DNA from: a bacterium
GTDB taxonomy: Bacteria > Planctomycetota > Planctomycetia > Pirellulales > Pirellulaceae
Direction of reading: 5' to 3'
DNA length: 64,000 bases
NCBI GenBank assembly: GCA_030430075.1
Contig: JAUIGN010000021.1
Coordinates: 1 to 64,000 of the forward strand
The notes under the pieces were generated by a model that was not told the DNA's origin, did not search any database, and was given only the letters and a program-made list of their open reading frames with translations. Every line of letters begins with the position of its first letter. Position 1 is the stretch's first letter. Shown here in pieces: positions 1 through 7,220 of the stretch. The position numbers were made by a program, and so were the translations under genes.

Positions 1-314
1 CGGAACTCGTGTCCACCGACTCGATCCGACCTACCCGCCACTCCTCTGGTCGCCCTCCCCGTCTTCACAAATGCCCCCTGCAAATCCTCGCGAAATTATG
101 ACGCAACCAGCGTGCCGAACAGGATTGGCACGGGCCCGTTTTCGGATGAGCTTGCCAGCAGGTATGGTAGTGGCTGGCGCGACGGATGCCAATTCCGCCG
201 TGAACTGCTCCGCGGCCGGCCCAGCAAACGCCACCCAGGGCGGTCTTCCGGGACGGAAGCTGCGTGAAGCGGTCGTTGGTTGCCGCCGATGAATAACAAC
301 GAGAGTGACGCAAC
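1..314. other. Left-edge stretch with no supported gene
   Basis: No reading frame here has both a plausible ribosome binding site and protein-like composition. A 73-codon plus-strand frame at 71-292 is present but resembles nothing I know. A GAGAG tract at about 300-304 lies before the dehydrogenase start and may serve as its weak ribosome binding site. I see no RNA gene or terminator. Confidence 0.5.
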
Positions 315-1088
315 ATGGCACGAATTCGGACGGCCCTGGTGACGGGTGCGGGGCGAGGAATCGGACGGGCGACGGCGCTGGCCTTGGCAGCGCGTGGCCA
401 GCGGGTCGTCGTGACCGCGCGCAGCATGGACGAGTTGCAGCAGGTGGCAGCGGAGATTCAGGCGGTCGGTGGCAGCGCGCTGCCGCTGGCCGACGACCTG
501 GCCGACCCGGCAGCCATCGAACGGCTGATCGAACGCATCGAGTCCGATTGGGGGCCCGTTGAGGTGCTGGTCAACAACGCGGGCATCGGCTCCAGCGAAC
601 GGCCGATGCCGTTGGTGGAGTTTGATGACACCTTTTGGGAGCGGACGATGGCGGTCAACGTCACCGCGCCGTATCGACTCACCAAGCGAGTTCTGCCTGG
701 AATGCTGCGAAACGACTGGGGAAGGATCATCAACATCGCATCGATCAATGCGCGGGTTGCATCCATGCACGGAGCCGCGTACACCGTCAGCAAACATGGC
801 CTGGCGGGGCTCACCAAAGCGACCGCCAAGGAAGTTGAAGGGACCGGTGTAACGGCCAATGCGGTCTGCCCCGGCGTCACCGCCACCCGGCTCAATGACA
901 AGCGGCTCGAGTACGACGCGCAACGCCTGGCAACGACCGTCGAGGAGCTCGAAGCCCAAGCCTCGCCCCTGGGTCGGCGAGTCACTCCGGAGGAAGTCGC
1001 CCATACGGTCGCCTTCCTGGCCGACGAGCTGGCATCCGCCGTACACGGACAGATGATCAATGTGTGCGGCGGACGGGTTGTCCAGTGA
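315..1088 (+). CDS. SDR family NAD(P)-dependent oxidoreductase
   Basis: A 257-residue classical short-chain dehydrogenase, probably cytosolic, that would oxidise or reduce a hydroxyl/keto group with NAD(P)H. The Rossmann motif TGAGRGIG spans residues 10-17 and NNAG is at 87-90. The catalytic Ser is S143 and the YxxxK pair is Y156 and K160. The C-terminal GQMINVCGG matches the usual GQxINVDGG element, with Cys in place of Asp. The length is standard. Overall shape resembles 3-oxoacyl-ACP reductase (FabG) or 3-hydroxybutyrate dehydrogenase members, but substrate cannot be read from sequence. It lies about 200 bp upstream of the sulfatase on the same strand, which is weak evidence of co-transcription. 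Confidence 0.9.
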   Translation: MARIRTALVTGAGRGIGRATALALAARGQRVVVTARSMDELQQVAAEIQAVGGSALPLADDLADPAAIERLIERIESDWGPVEVLVNNAGIGSSERPMPLVEFDDTFWERTMAVNVTAPYRLTKRVLPGMLRNDWGRIINIASINARVASMHGAAYTVSKHGLAGLTKATAKEVEGTGVTANAVCPGVTATRLNDKRLEYDAQRLATTVEELEAQASPLGRRVTPEEVAHTVAFLADELASAVHGQMINVCGGRVVQ

Positions 1089-1290
1089 ATCGCGGCAGGG
1101 GCACGGCCTGGCTTGCGCGGTGCCGTACCGAACTGCCAGCGGCACGAATCGCCGTGGGGCGGGAGCACCGTTCGACGGCAGGTCAGTACCCGCGCGCCGC
1201 CCCTGGGATCAAGTACAATCTCCCTTCAGCAGCCCCTACGAAAACCCCTGCGAACTCAGCGCGAACCGGCAGACCGCGAGGCTACCAAGC

Positions 1291-2922
1291 ATGAAGATCA
1301 TCATCGCTGGTCAAACGAGTCCAGGTTTCCTGAATCCAATGGGTCCCCAACACTTCGCGTACGGGGTCCGCGCATTCGCCGTTACCCTGGCGGCGAGTCA
1401 CCTGGTCCTTCTGCACGGCTTCGCAGCGTCTTCCCACGACGTACCGCGCCGCCCCAACATCGTGCTGATGCTGGCGGACGACCTTGGCTACGGTGAACTG
1501 CAATGCTTGAATCCGACGCGCGGCAAAATCAAGACGCCGCAGCTCGATGCAATGGCCGCCGGCGGCATGACGTTTACCGACGCGCATAGCGGCTCATCCG
1601 TCTGCACACCAACGCGATACGGGTTGCTGACCGGTAGGTACGCGTGGCGGACTCGCCTTCAGTCCGGCGTCCTGACGGGAGGTGAGTCGTTGATTGCGCC
1701 GGACCGACAGACGCTGGCAACCATGCTCGGCAGCCAGGGATACCATACGGCCGTGATCGGCAAGTGGCACCTGGGAATGCTGTTCGACGGTGAACATCTG
1801 ACCGGCAAAGTTCCCCTCGGCAGCCGCGTGACCCACGGTCCTTTGGACCGCGGCGGTTTTCACGAATTCCATGGGTTTCATCACGCTCGCCAGATCCGCA
1901 CCTGGATCGACGACGACGTCGTCACGGCCGATGTCGAGCCGGTCGAGATGCTGCCCCGCCTAGCGCAGGCTGCCGTTGACTACCTTGCCCGCCGCAAAGC
2001 TGCCGACCAGCCGTTCTTCCTCTATGTGCCCTGGAGTTCGCCACACAGCCCGGTCGTCCCCAGCCCCGAATGGTCGGGACGAAGCGGCCTGAATGCGCAT
2101 GCGGACTTTGTCATGCAGACGGACGACTGCTGCGGTCGGGTCATCCAGGCGCTGCGTGACTACGGTTTCGCCGACAACACGCTCGTGATTTGCAGCTCCG
2201 ACAACGGGACGTCCGCACCGACGTCCAAGATGGCGCAGCTGCAGGCCAGGGGACACTTTCCGAGCGGCAGTCTGCGCGGGTCCAAAGCGGACATCTGGGA
2301 CGGCGGTCACCGAGTTCCCTTGCTGGTCTCCTGGCCCGGAGTCGTCGAACCCGGCACTCGCTGCGACAAACTGGTTTGCTTGACCGACCTGCTGAGAACG
2401 GTCGCCCAGATCCTGCAGGTTCCCGTCGCGGATCGCTCGGCGGAAGACAGCTACAGCTTCTTGCCGGCACTGCGGGGGCAGTCGACCCATGATCGGCGGC
2501 ACGTCATCCACCATTCCGTTTCCGGCTACTTCGCCATTCGACATGACGACTGGAAGCTATCCCTTTGTCCGGGCTCCGGCGGCTGGACCAGGCCGAAACC
2601 AACCGTCGCGGCCTGGAGCGAGGCCAAACAACGTGGCCAACCGCTGGTGCAGTTGAACCACCTGGCAACCGACCTGGGCGAACGCCATAACCTGGCCGAT
2701 GCGCAGCCGGATCGAGTGCAAGCATTGCGCCGCTTGCTGGACGAGCAGGTCGCACGAGGTCGCAGCACCCCCGGTGCGCCGCAGACCAATGACGTCGAGA
2801 TCGTGATCGAAAAAGCACCGAAGAAGCGAAACAAGGGGCGTTCCAAACGGTCAGGAAACACGAAACAGGGTGACGACCGAGAGCCCTCCCGCCAAGGAAC
2901 GAGTCCAGAACCAGTTCCATGA
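1291..2922 (+). CDS. Sulfatase (arylsulfatase type), probably exported
   Basis: A 543-residue type I sulfatase that would hydrolyse sulfate esters, probably of polysaccharides, in the periplasm. The signature CTPTR begins at C105, the Cys expected to become formylglycine. Metal ligands fit the family: D63/D64 in ADDLGYG and D304/N305 in SSDNGTS. GKWHLG carries K158. A hydrophobic stretch near residues 25-42 looks like a signal peptide. The ATG at 1291 is chosen because GCGAGG precedes it; an ATG at 1339 is an alternative that would bring the signal peptide closer to the N-terminus. The last 40 residues are a Lys/Arg-rich low-complexity tail of unknown role. Planctomycetes typically encode many such sulfatases. 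No anaerobic or FGE-type maturase is in this window. Confidence 0.93.
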   Translation: MKIIIAGQTSPGFLNPMGPQHFAYGVRAFAVTLAASHLVLLHGFAASSHDVPRRPNIVLMLADDLGYGELQCLNPTRGKIKTPQLDAMAAGGMTFTDAHSGSSVCTPTRYGLLTGRYAWRTRLQSGVLTGGESLIAPDRQTLATMLGSQGYHTAVIGKWHLGMLFDGEHLTGKVPLGSRVTHGPLDRGGFHEFHGFHHARQIRTWIDDDVVTADVEPVEMLPRLAQAAVDYLARRKAADQPFFLYVPWSSPHSPVVPSPEWSGRSGLNAHADFVMQTDDCCGRVIQALRDYGFADNTLVICSSDNGTSAPTSKMAQLQARGHFPSGSLRGSKADIWDGGHRVPLLVSWPGVVEPGTRCDKLVCLTDLLRTVAQILQVPVADRSAEDSYSFLPALRGQSTHDRRHVIHHSVSGYFAIRHDDWKLSLCPGSGGWTRPKPTVAAWSEAKQRGQPLVQLNHLATDLGERHNLADAQPDRVQALRRLLDEQVARGRSTPGAPQTNDVEIVIEKAPKKRNKGRSKRSGNTKQGDDREPSRQGTSPEPVP

Positions 2923-3417
2923 GTGCAGCGAAACCGACGTGCGGGAAGTTGTTAATGGCACGATCCGGCCTCGTACCAGACCGCGTCGGATCATGCACAA
3001 CGTGACCCATGGAATGACACAGCGACGACTGCTTCGATTGACCGTTCACCATCGCCGCCAGACGCGTGCGATCTTGCGGAACACGTTCGCGCTGCGGGCC
3101 TGACGTGCTGAGCGGCCGCCACGCCCCGCCCCCCTCCCGCCGCCGATCTCTCCGGCAGCAGGACGTGCCTGGAAACGTGGCAACTACGGTCCGGGCTGCT
3201 GCAGCGCAACATTTTGTCCGCCAGCCGGCCAGCGCGTCGAGCAGCCGTTTTCCCCGGGGAATCGGGGGCCTGCCCGCCCCGGACCGGCGAGCCTCGGGAC
3301 CAACTCGAGACTTCTGGCACCGGAGTTGCTCATATCCGAGATGCTCAAATGTTGAGCGAGAGGGGCATCGTAACGGAGGCACGGACCCGCCTCGGCAGGC
3401 CGCGCCACACCCAATGA
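2923..3417. other. Intergenic region between sulfatase and histidine kinase
   Basis: About 500 bp with no convincing gene on either strand. It contains a small hairpin at 3343-3357 (GCTCAA, loop ATG, TTGAGC). Open frames crossing it lack protein-like composition. Presumably it holds the promoter of the downstream two-component genes. Confidence 0.5.
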
Positions 3418-3435
3418 GGCAGGCGATCGCCTGCC
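3418..3435. promoter_or_regulatory. Perfect 18-bp palindrome before the kinase gene
   Basis: GGCAGGCGATCGCCTGCC is an exact 18-bp palindrome without a spacer, ending 13 bp before the kinase ATG. It has no T-tract, so it is not a rho-independent terminator. Its position suggests an operator or a structure controlling translation start. The protein that binds it is unknown. Confidence 0.45.
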
Positions 3436-3448
3436 ACCGGATTGTCAC

Positions 3449-4573
3449 ATGTTACTTGCCAGGCGCTTAGGAATCTCTCGGACCGTCGAGCACCACGCGG
3501 TTGCTCTTTCGTTGGGGCTGACGGCGCTGGTGTCGTTGGCCGACCTGATCACTCCGCTGGGAGTTGCAAGTGCCGTCCCTTACAGCCTGGCCATTTTGCT
3601 TGGCCTCAAAGCCAAACCGCGCCATTTCGCCGTGTGGCTGGCTGCCCTTTGTTCGTTGCTGACCGTCGGCGACCTGTTTGTCGGCCCAGGCCGTGGCGGC
3701 AGCGAGTTATGGAAAGTTCTCACCAATCGTTCGATGGCCCTCTGTATGATCTGGCTGACGCTGATTTTGGGAACTCTCCGCCGCCATGCGGAAGAGCGGC
3801 AACGCGAGGCGGAGACACAGACCAGGCTTCATCTGTCCGATCTGGCGCATCTGGGGCGTGTTGAGACAGCCGGGCAAATGATGCTGACGCTGGCACACGA
3901 ACTGAACCAGCCCTTGGCTGCCATCTCGCTACAGTCCGAAGTCGCCAACCAACTGCTCCGCGAACGCGAAGCACCCGATCCGCGGTTGCTGACGGCACTC
4001 GACGAAGTCACCGAACAGTCGCACCGGGCTGCAGAGATCATTCGCAGTTTACGAACGCTGCTCCGCAAGGGGACACCGGACCGCAAGCCGGTACAACTGA
4101 ACGACGTCATCCACGATGTAACCCGTCTGCTGGATGCGCAGTTTCAGCGAGGCCGGATTGCCGTGCAGCTCATTCTCGATCCGGCACTGCCGACCGTCCT
4201 GGGGGATCGGGTTCAGTTCGAGCAGGTTGTACTGAACCTGGTCCAGAACGCCGCGGATGCCGTGGCCGGCGTGACCGGCCGCGGGAGGCAAATCGTGATC
4301 GAAACGCGGGCGGATGAGTCCGGCAAGGTAACCGTTCAAGTGCGCGACAACGGCGTGGGATTCGGTGACCAAAACGCCGAACAGGTCTTCGAGAGATTTT
4401 ATAGTTCCAAACCGACCGGGCTCGGCATGGGACTCGGAATCAGCCGGTCGATCATCGACGCACACCAGGGGCGCCTCTGGGCTCAGCCGAATGCAGGCCA
4501 GGGCGCCGTTTTTTGCTTCAGCCTTCCACCGGCGGCAGAGCCACAGTCCGCAGGAAAGCGCGCCGACGCATGA
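3449..4573 (+). CDS. Membrane-bound sensor histidine kinase, FixL-like
   Basis: A 374-residue sensor kinase. Residues 1 to about 115 hold three or four hydrophobic segments and no PAS domain is apparent, so the sensed signal is probably detected in or at the membrane. A short coiled linker (RRHAEERQREAE) follows. The H-box is HELNQPL with the phospho-acceptor His at H150, the type seen in FixL/HPK4 kinases. The catalytic domain shows the N-box NLVQNAADAV, the G1 box DNGVGF and a G2 glycine stretch GLGMGLGIS. The response regulator gene follows 66 bp downstream and is the obvious partner. Palindromes lie before this gene and between the two genes. Confidence 0.92.
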   Translation: MLLARRLGISRTVEHHAVALSLGLTALVSLADLITPLGVASAVPYSLAILLGLKAKPRHFAVWLAALCSLLTVGDLFVGPGRGGSELWKVLTNRSMALCMIWLTLILGTLRRHAEERQREAETQTRLHLSDLAHLGRVETAGQMMLTLAHELNQPLAAISLQSEVANQLLREREAPDPRLLTALDEVTEQSHRAAEIIRSLRTLLRKGTPDRKPVQLNDVIHDVTRLLDAQFQRGRIAVQLILDPALPTVLGDRVQFEQVVLNLVQNAADAVAGVTGRGRQIVIETRADESGKVTVQVRDNGVGFGDQNAEQVFERFYSSKPTGLGMGLGISRSIIDAHQGRLWAQPNAGQGAVFCFSLPPAAEPQSAGKRADA

Positions 4574-4596
4574 CTCGCTCCGGCCACCCGCGAAAC

Positions 4597-4617
4597 ATGT
4601 GCGCACCGTGCGCACAT
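4597..4617. promoter_or_regulatory. Perfect 10-1-10 inverted repeat between kinase and regulator
   Basis: Arms ATGTGCGCAC and GTGCGCACAT are exact complements around a single C. The site lies 22 bp before the regulator ATG and 23 bp after the kinase stop codon. The one-base centre and lack of a T-run argue for a dimeric protein binding site rather than a terminator. Autoregulation by the encoded LuxR-type regulator is possible but unproven. Confidence 0.5.
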
Positions 4618-4639
4618 CACACGACGTTAGACTCTTAGA

Positions 4640-5326
4640 ATGAGTACCACGATGGACGCCATCCAATCGCAAAATACCAGTCAACTCTACCATTCCATCA
4701 CCGGACCTCCCGTCGACGATCGGCAGACGAGGCCGCAGCCGACGATTCTCGTCGTTGACGACGATCCGGCCGTCAGCCGGGCGCTGACCAGCGTCGGCCA
4801 GTTGCTCGACCTTCCCGTGCGATCGTTTTCGTCTGCCGAGTCCTTCTTGGGCAGCGGCGCGGCGGCGGAACCTGGCTGCCTCGTGCTGGACATCCGGATG
4901 CCGGGAATGACCGGCCTGGAACTCCAGCAGCAGCTCCAGGATGCTGAAATCCCCCTTCCGATCATCATGGTCAGCGGGCACGCTGACGTTCAAATCGCCG
5001 TCCAGGCAATGCTGCACGGGGCGATTATCCTCTTGGAGAAACCATTCAGCCTCGACGGGATCACGACACAGATCCGCCGCGCGATCAGGATCGATGCGCA
5101 ACGCCGCGAAACGCTGGCGCAACAACGGAAGACCAAGAGCCAACTTGCCCGGTTGACGCGCAAGGAGCGGGAAGTCCTGGAACTCATCACGCGGGGTTGC
5201 ACCAACAAGGAGATTGCCGCCACGCTGCACCTGAGCGTCCGCGCGATCGAAGACCGGCGGTCCCGGATGATGAAGAAACTGGCCGTGCGCAGCGTCATCG
5301 AACTTCACCGTTACTCGACCGTGTAA
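4640..5326 (+). CDS. FixJ/NarL-type response regulator with LuxR HTH
   Basis: A 228-residue DNA-binding response regulator. The first 35 residues are a polar leader. The receiver domain runs from about residue 36 to 155, with the acidic pair in VVDDDP, the phospho-acceptor D84 in LVLDIRMPG and the conserved Lys in LLEKPF. A short coiled linker (RRETLAQQRKTKSQ) leads to a GerE/LuxR helix-turn-helix, from about residue 172 (LTRKEREVLELITRG) to the end. The domain order and the LEKPF element match FixJ/TodT-type regulators. ATG 4652 is an alternative start. It is expected to be phosphorylated by the kinase encoded just upstream and to activate transcription as a dimer. Confidence 0.93.
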   Translation: MSTTMDAIQSQNTSQLYHSITGPPVDDRQTRPQPTILVVDDDPAVSRALTSVGQLLDLPVRSFSSAESFLGSGAAAEPGCLVLDIRMPGMTGLELQQQLQDAEIPLPIIMVSGHADVQIAVQAMLHGAIILLEKPFSLDGITTQIRRAIRIDAQRRETLAQQRKTKSQLARLTRKEREVLELITRGCTNKEIAATLHLSVRAIEDRRSRMMKKLAVRSVIELHRYSTV

Positions 5327-5765
5327 CCCGCCGCTCCACCTGGACCATGCTGGCCTGGCTCCAGCCCCGGAGGCGGGAAGATCGGACAACCGACCAGGTA
5401 GCTTGGTTGTGGCCCCTGCCGTTCAACGATCGTCAAGGGTTCGCGACCAGCAGCAGCGAACGAACATGGTGTGCGCGTCAGCTCGGGTGATTCATCTGCC
5501 GCGGAACATCAACCCACGGTTCCGTTGGTGACTGGGCAAACCGGGCGCCAACGCGGTGACGCCGGTAGGTGAGTCGCATTGTGTCGGGGCACGGCAGTAA
5601 ACGACGATCCAGCGACGCGCAGGGCATTGTTGTGCGTGGACGAATCAACCAGGTTCGCTTGCGATGCGTCCGAGGCCCAGCCGCGCTGGTGTTCCGAACT
5701 TGCTTGCCGCGTCTTGAGTCCGCCGTGGTTCGTCCGTTGAGGTTCGTCGACCGCCGGCGGACTCC
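5327..5765. other. Intergenic region before the potassium channel gene
   Basis: About 440 bp with no supported gene on either strand. No terminator hairpin with a T-run was found. A strong GGAGGGAG ribosome binding site lies at its right end (5766-5773) and defines the next start. Confidence 0.45.
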
Positions 5766-5782
5766 GGGAGGGAGCGCCTAAC

Positions 5783-6883
5783 TTGAACGCCGCCTCGAGC
5801 CAGCGAGAGCCTTTGGCCCGTTCGACCCCATTTCGCAAAATCGCCACCGGGATCACGTTATTCTGCGCGATCTGTGTGGTGGCGGTGATTGGGTACGTCG
5901 CCGCCGGCTGGAAGCTGGAAGACTCGATCTACATGGTGATCATCACCATTTTCGGTGTCGGCTACGGCGAGGTTCAGCCGGTCCAGTCGCCCGGCTTGCG
6001 CGCCTTGACGATCATGGTCATCATCGCCGGGTACGGGGCGGTCATCTACACCGTTGGCGGTTTCATGCAGATGCTGATCGACGGCGAACTCAACAAGGCC
6101 TTGGGAGCGAGGAGAATGCTCAAAGAAATCAATAACCTGCACGGCCACACGATCATCTGCGGAATGGGCCGGATGGGAACGATCCTGGCTCGTGACCTGA
6201 GCGAAGCGGGGAAGCCGTTTGTGGTGATCGACAGCAACGACTTGCGGCTCCAGACGGCCGAAGAGCTGGGGTACCTGGTGATCAAGGGGGACGCGAGTGA
6301 AGAGCACGTCTTGGAACAGGCGGGAATCCAGCGTGCCGCCGTCCTGGCAACCGTGTTATCGGAAGATGCGACCAACGTCTTCATCACGATTACGGCCCGC
6401 GAGCTGAATCCGGACGTTCTGATCATTGCCCGCGGTGAGAATCCTCGCACGGAGAAGAAGCTGCTAGGCTGCGGGGCGAACCGGGTCGTGCTGCCGACCG
6501 CCATCGGCGCGACCAAAGTGGCCCAGTTGATCATTCGTCCGACTGCGGAAAACATGCTGGAACAGCTCACCCGCCATGGCAACATGAACGAAGACCTGGA
6601 CAGCATCGGGCTGCGTTTTGACGAGCTGCGAGTGGCCCCTGAATCATCGCTGTGCGACAAGGGGCTGAGCAGCATTGAAATTCGCAGCAACCACGGGTTC
6701 CTGATCGTGGCGATTCGCCACGCGGACGGTTCGACGTCGCTGAATCCGACACCGGACACGATTCTCAGGGCCGACGATACGGTGATTGTGCTCGGTCACC
6801 ACGACGACATCCCCCAGTTAGCCGACCGTTTCACGTCCGCTCGTCGCGTCAACACCTATCGCGGCGCCGCCATCAATCCTTGA
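5783..6883 (+). CDS. Two-TM potassium channel with RCK/TrkA domains
   Basis: A 366-residue inner-membrane ion channel subunit. Two hydrophobic helices (about 22-42 and 74-96) flank a pore loop, TIFGVGYGE, whose filter GVGYGE spans residues 58-63. This differs slightly from the usual TVGYGD. From residue 120 a TrkA_N/RCK Rossmann fold begins with GHTIICGMGRMG, and a TrkA_C domain occupies about 262-345. The start is TTG at 5783, chosen because GGAGGGAG sits nine bases upstream and no ATG fits better. Known relatives are MthK/Kch-like channels gated by ligand binding to the RCK ring. The gene stands alone. Confidence 0.9.
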   Translation: MNAASSQREPLARSTPFRKIATGITLFCAICVVAVIGYVAAGWKLEDSIYMVIITIFGVGYGEVQPVQSPGLRALTIMVIIAGYGAVIYTVGGFMQMLIDGELNKALGARRMLKEINNLHGHTIICGMGRMGTILARDLSEAGKPFVVIDSNDLRLQTAEELGYLVIKGDASEEHVLEQAGIQRAAVLATVLSEDATNVFITITARELNPDVLIIARGENPRTEKKLLGCGANRVVLPTAIGATKVAQLIIRPTAENMLEQLTRHGNMNEDLDSIGLRFDELRVAPESSLCDKGLSSIEIRSNHGFLIVAIRHADGSTSLNPTPDTILRADDTVIVLGHHDDIPQLADRFTSARRVNTYRGAAINP

Positions 6884-6966
6884 ACCGGACCGCACGGGGG
6901 TGCCGACCGCAAACCACGCTGGCAGCACCACGACCAACGCTCGGCCGTCACGGACCGATCGGCCCC

Positions 6967-7029
6967 GTCGGGATTCGGCACCGTCGGGATTCGGCACCTT
7001 CGCGATTCGGTACCGGCGGTATTCAGTGG
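6967..7029 (+). repeat. Tandem 16-bp repeat, four copies
   Basis: The unit GTCGGGATTCGGCACC occurs twice exactly (6967-6982, 6983-6998), then as TTCGCGATTCGGTACC (6999-7014) and a decayed GGCGGTATTCAGTGG (7015-7029). The array lies in the 337-bp gap between the channel and the glycoside hydrolase. Decay toward the right suggests older copies there. I see no other gene or promoter that I can support in the gap. Confidence 0.8.
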
Positions 7030-7220
7030 TGGGCGGATTCATTACCGGCCGGATCCGGTGACGGCAAGCGAAGTGCAGCCGCGGCAGCCGTTATACTTGA
7101 GCCGTCCGGGCGGCCCCGGACCGAGGTGTGCGGCGAGGTTACCAGGCTGGAAGTACCACCAGGCGGGCAAAATTGCCAGTCGCGGCCATTCGTATTTTGA
7201 CGGCAATCTTTGAGAGGCGC

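Noticed and set aside
4597..4617. Rho-independent terminator between kinase and regulator
   Set aside because: The inverted repeat has a one-base centre and no T-run follows; the genes appear to be one operon.
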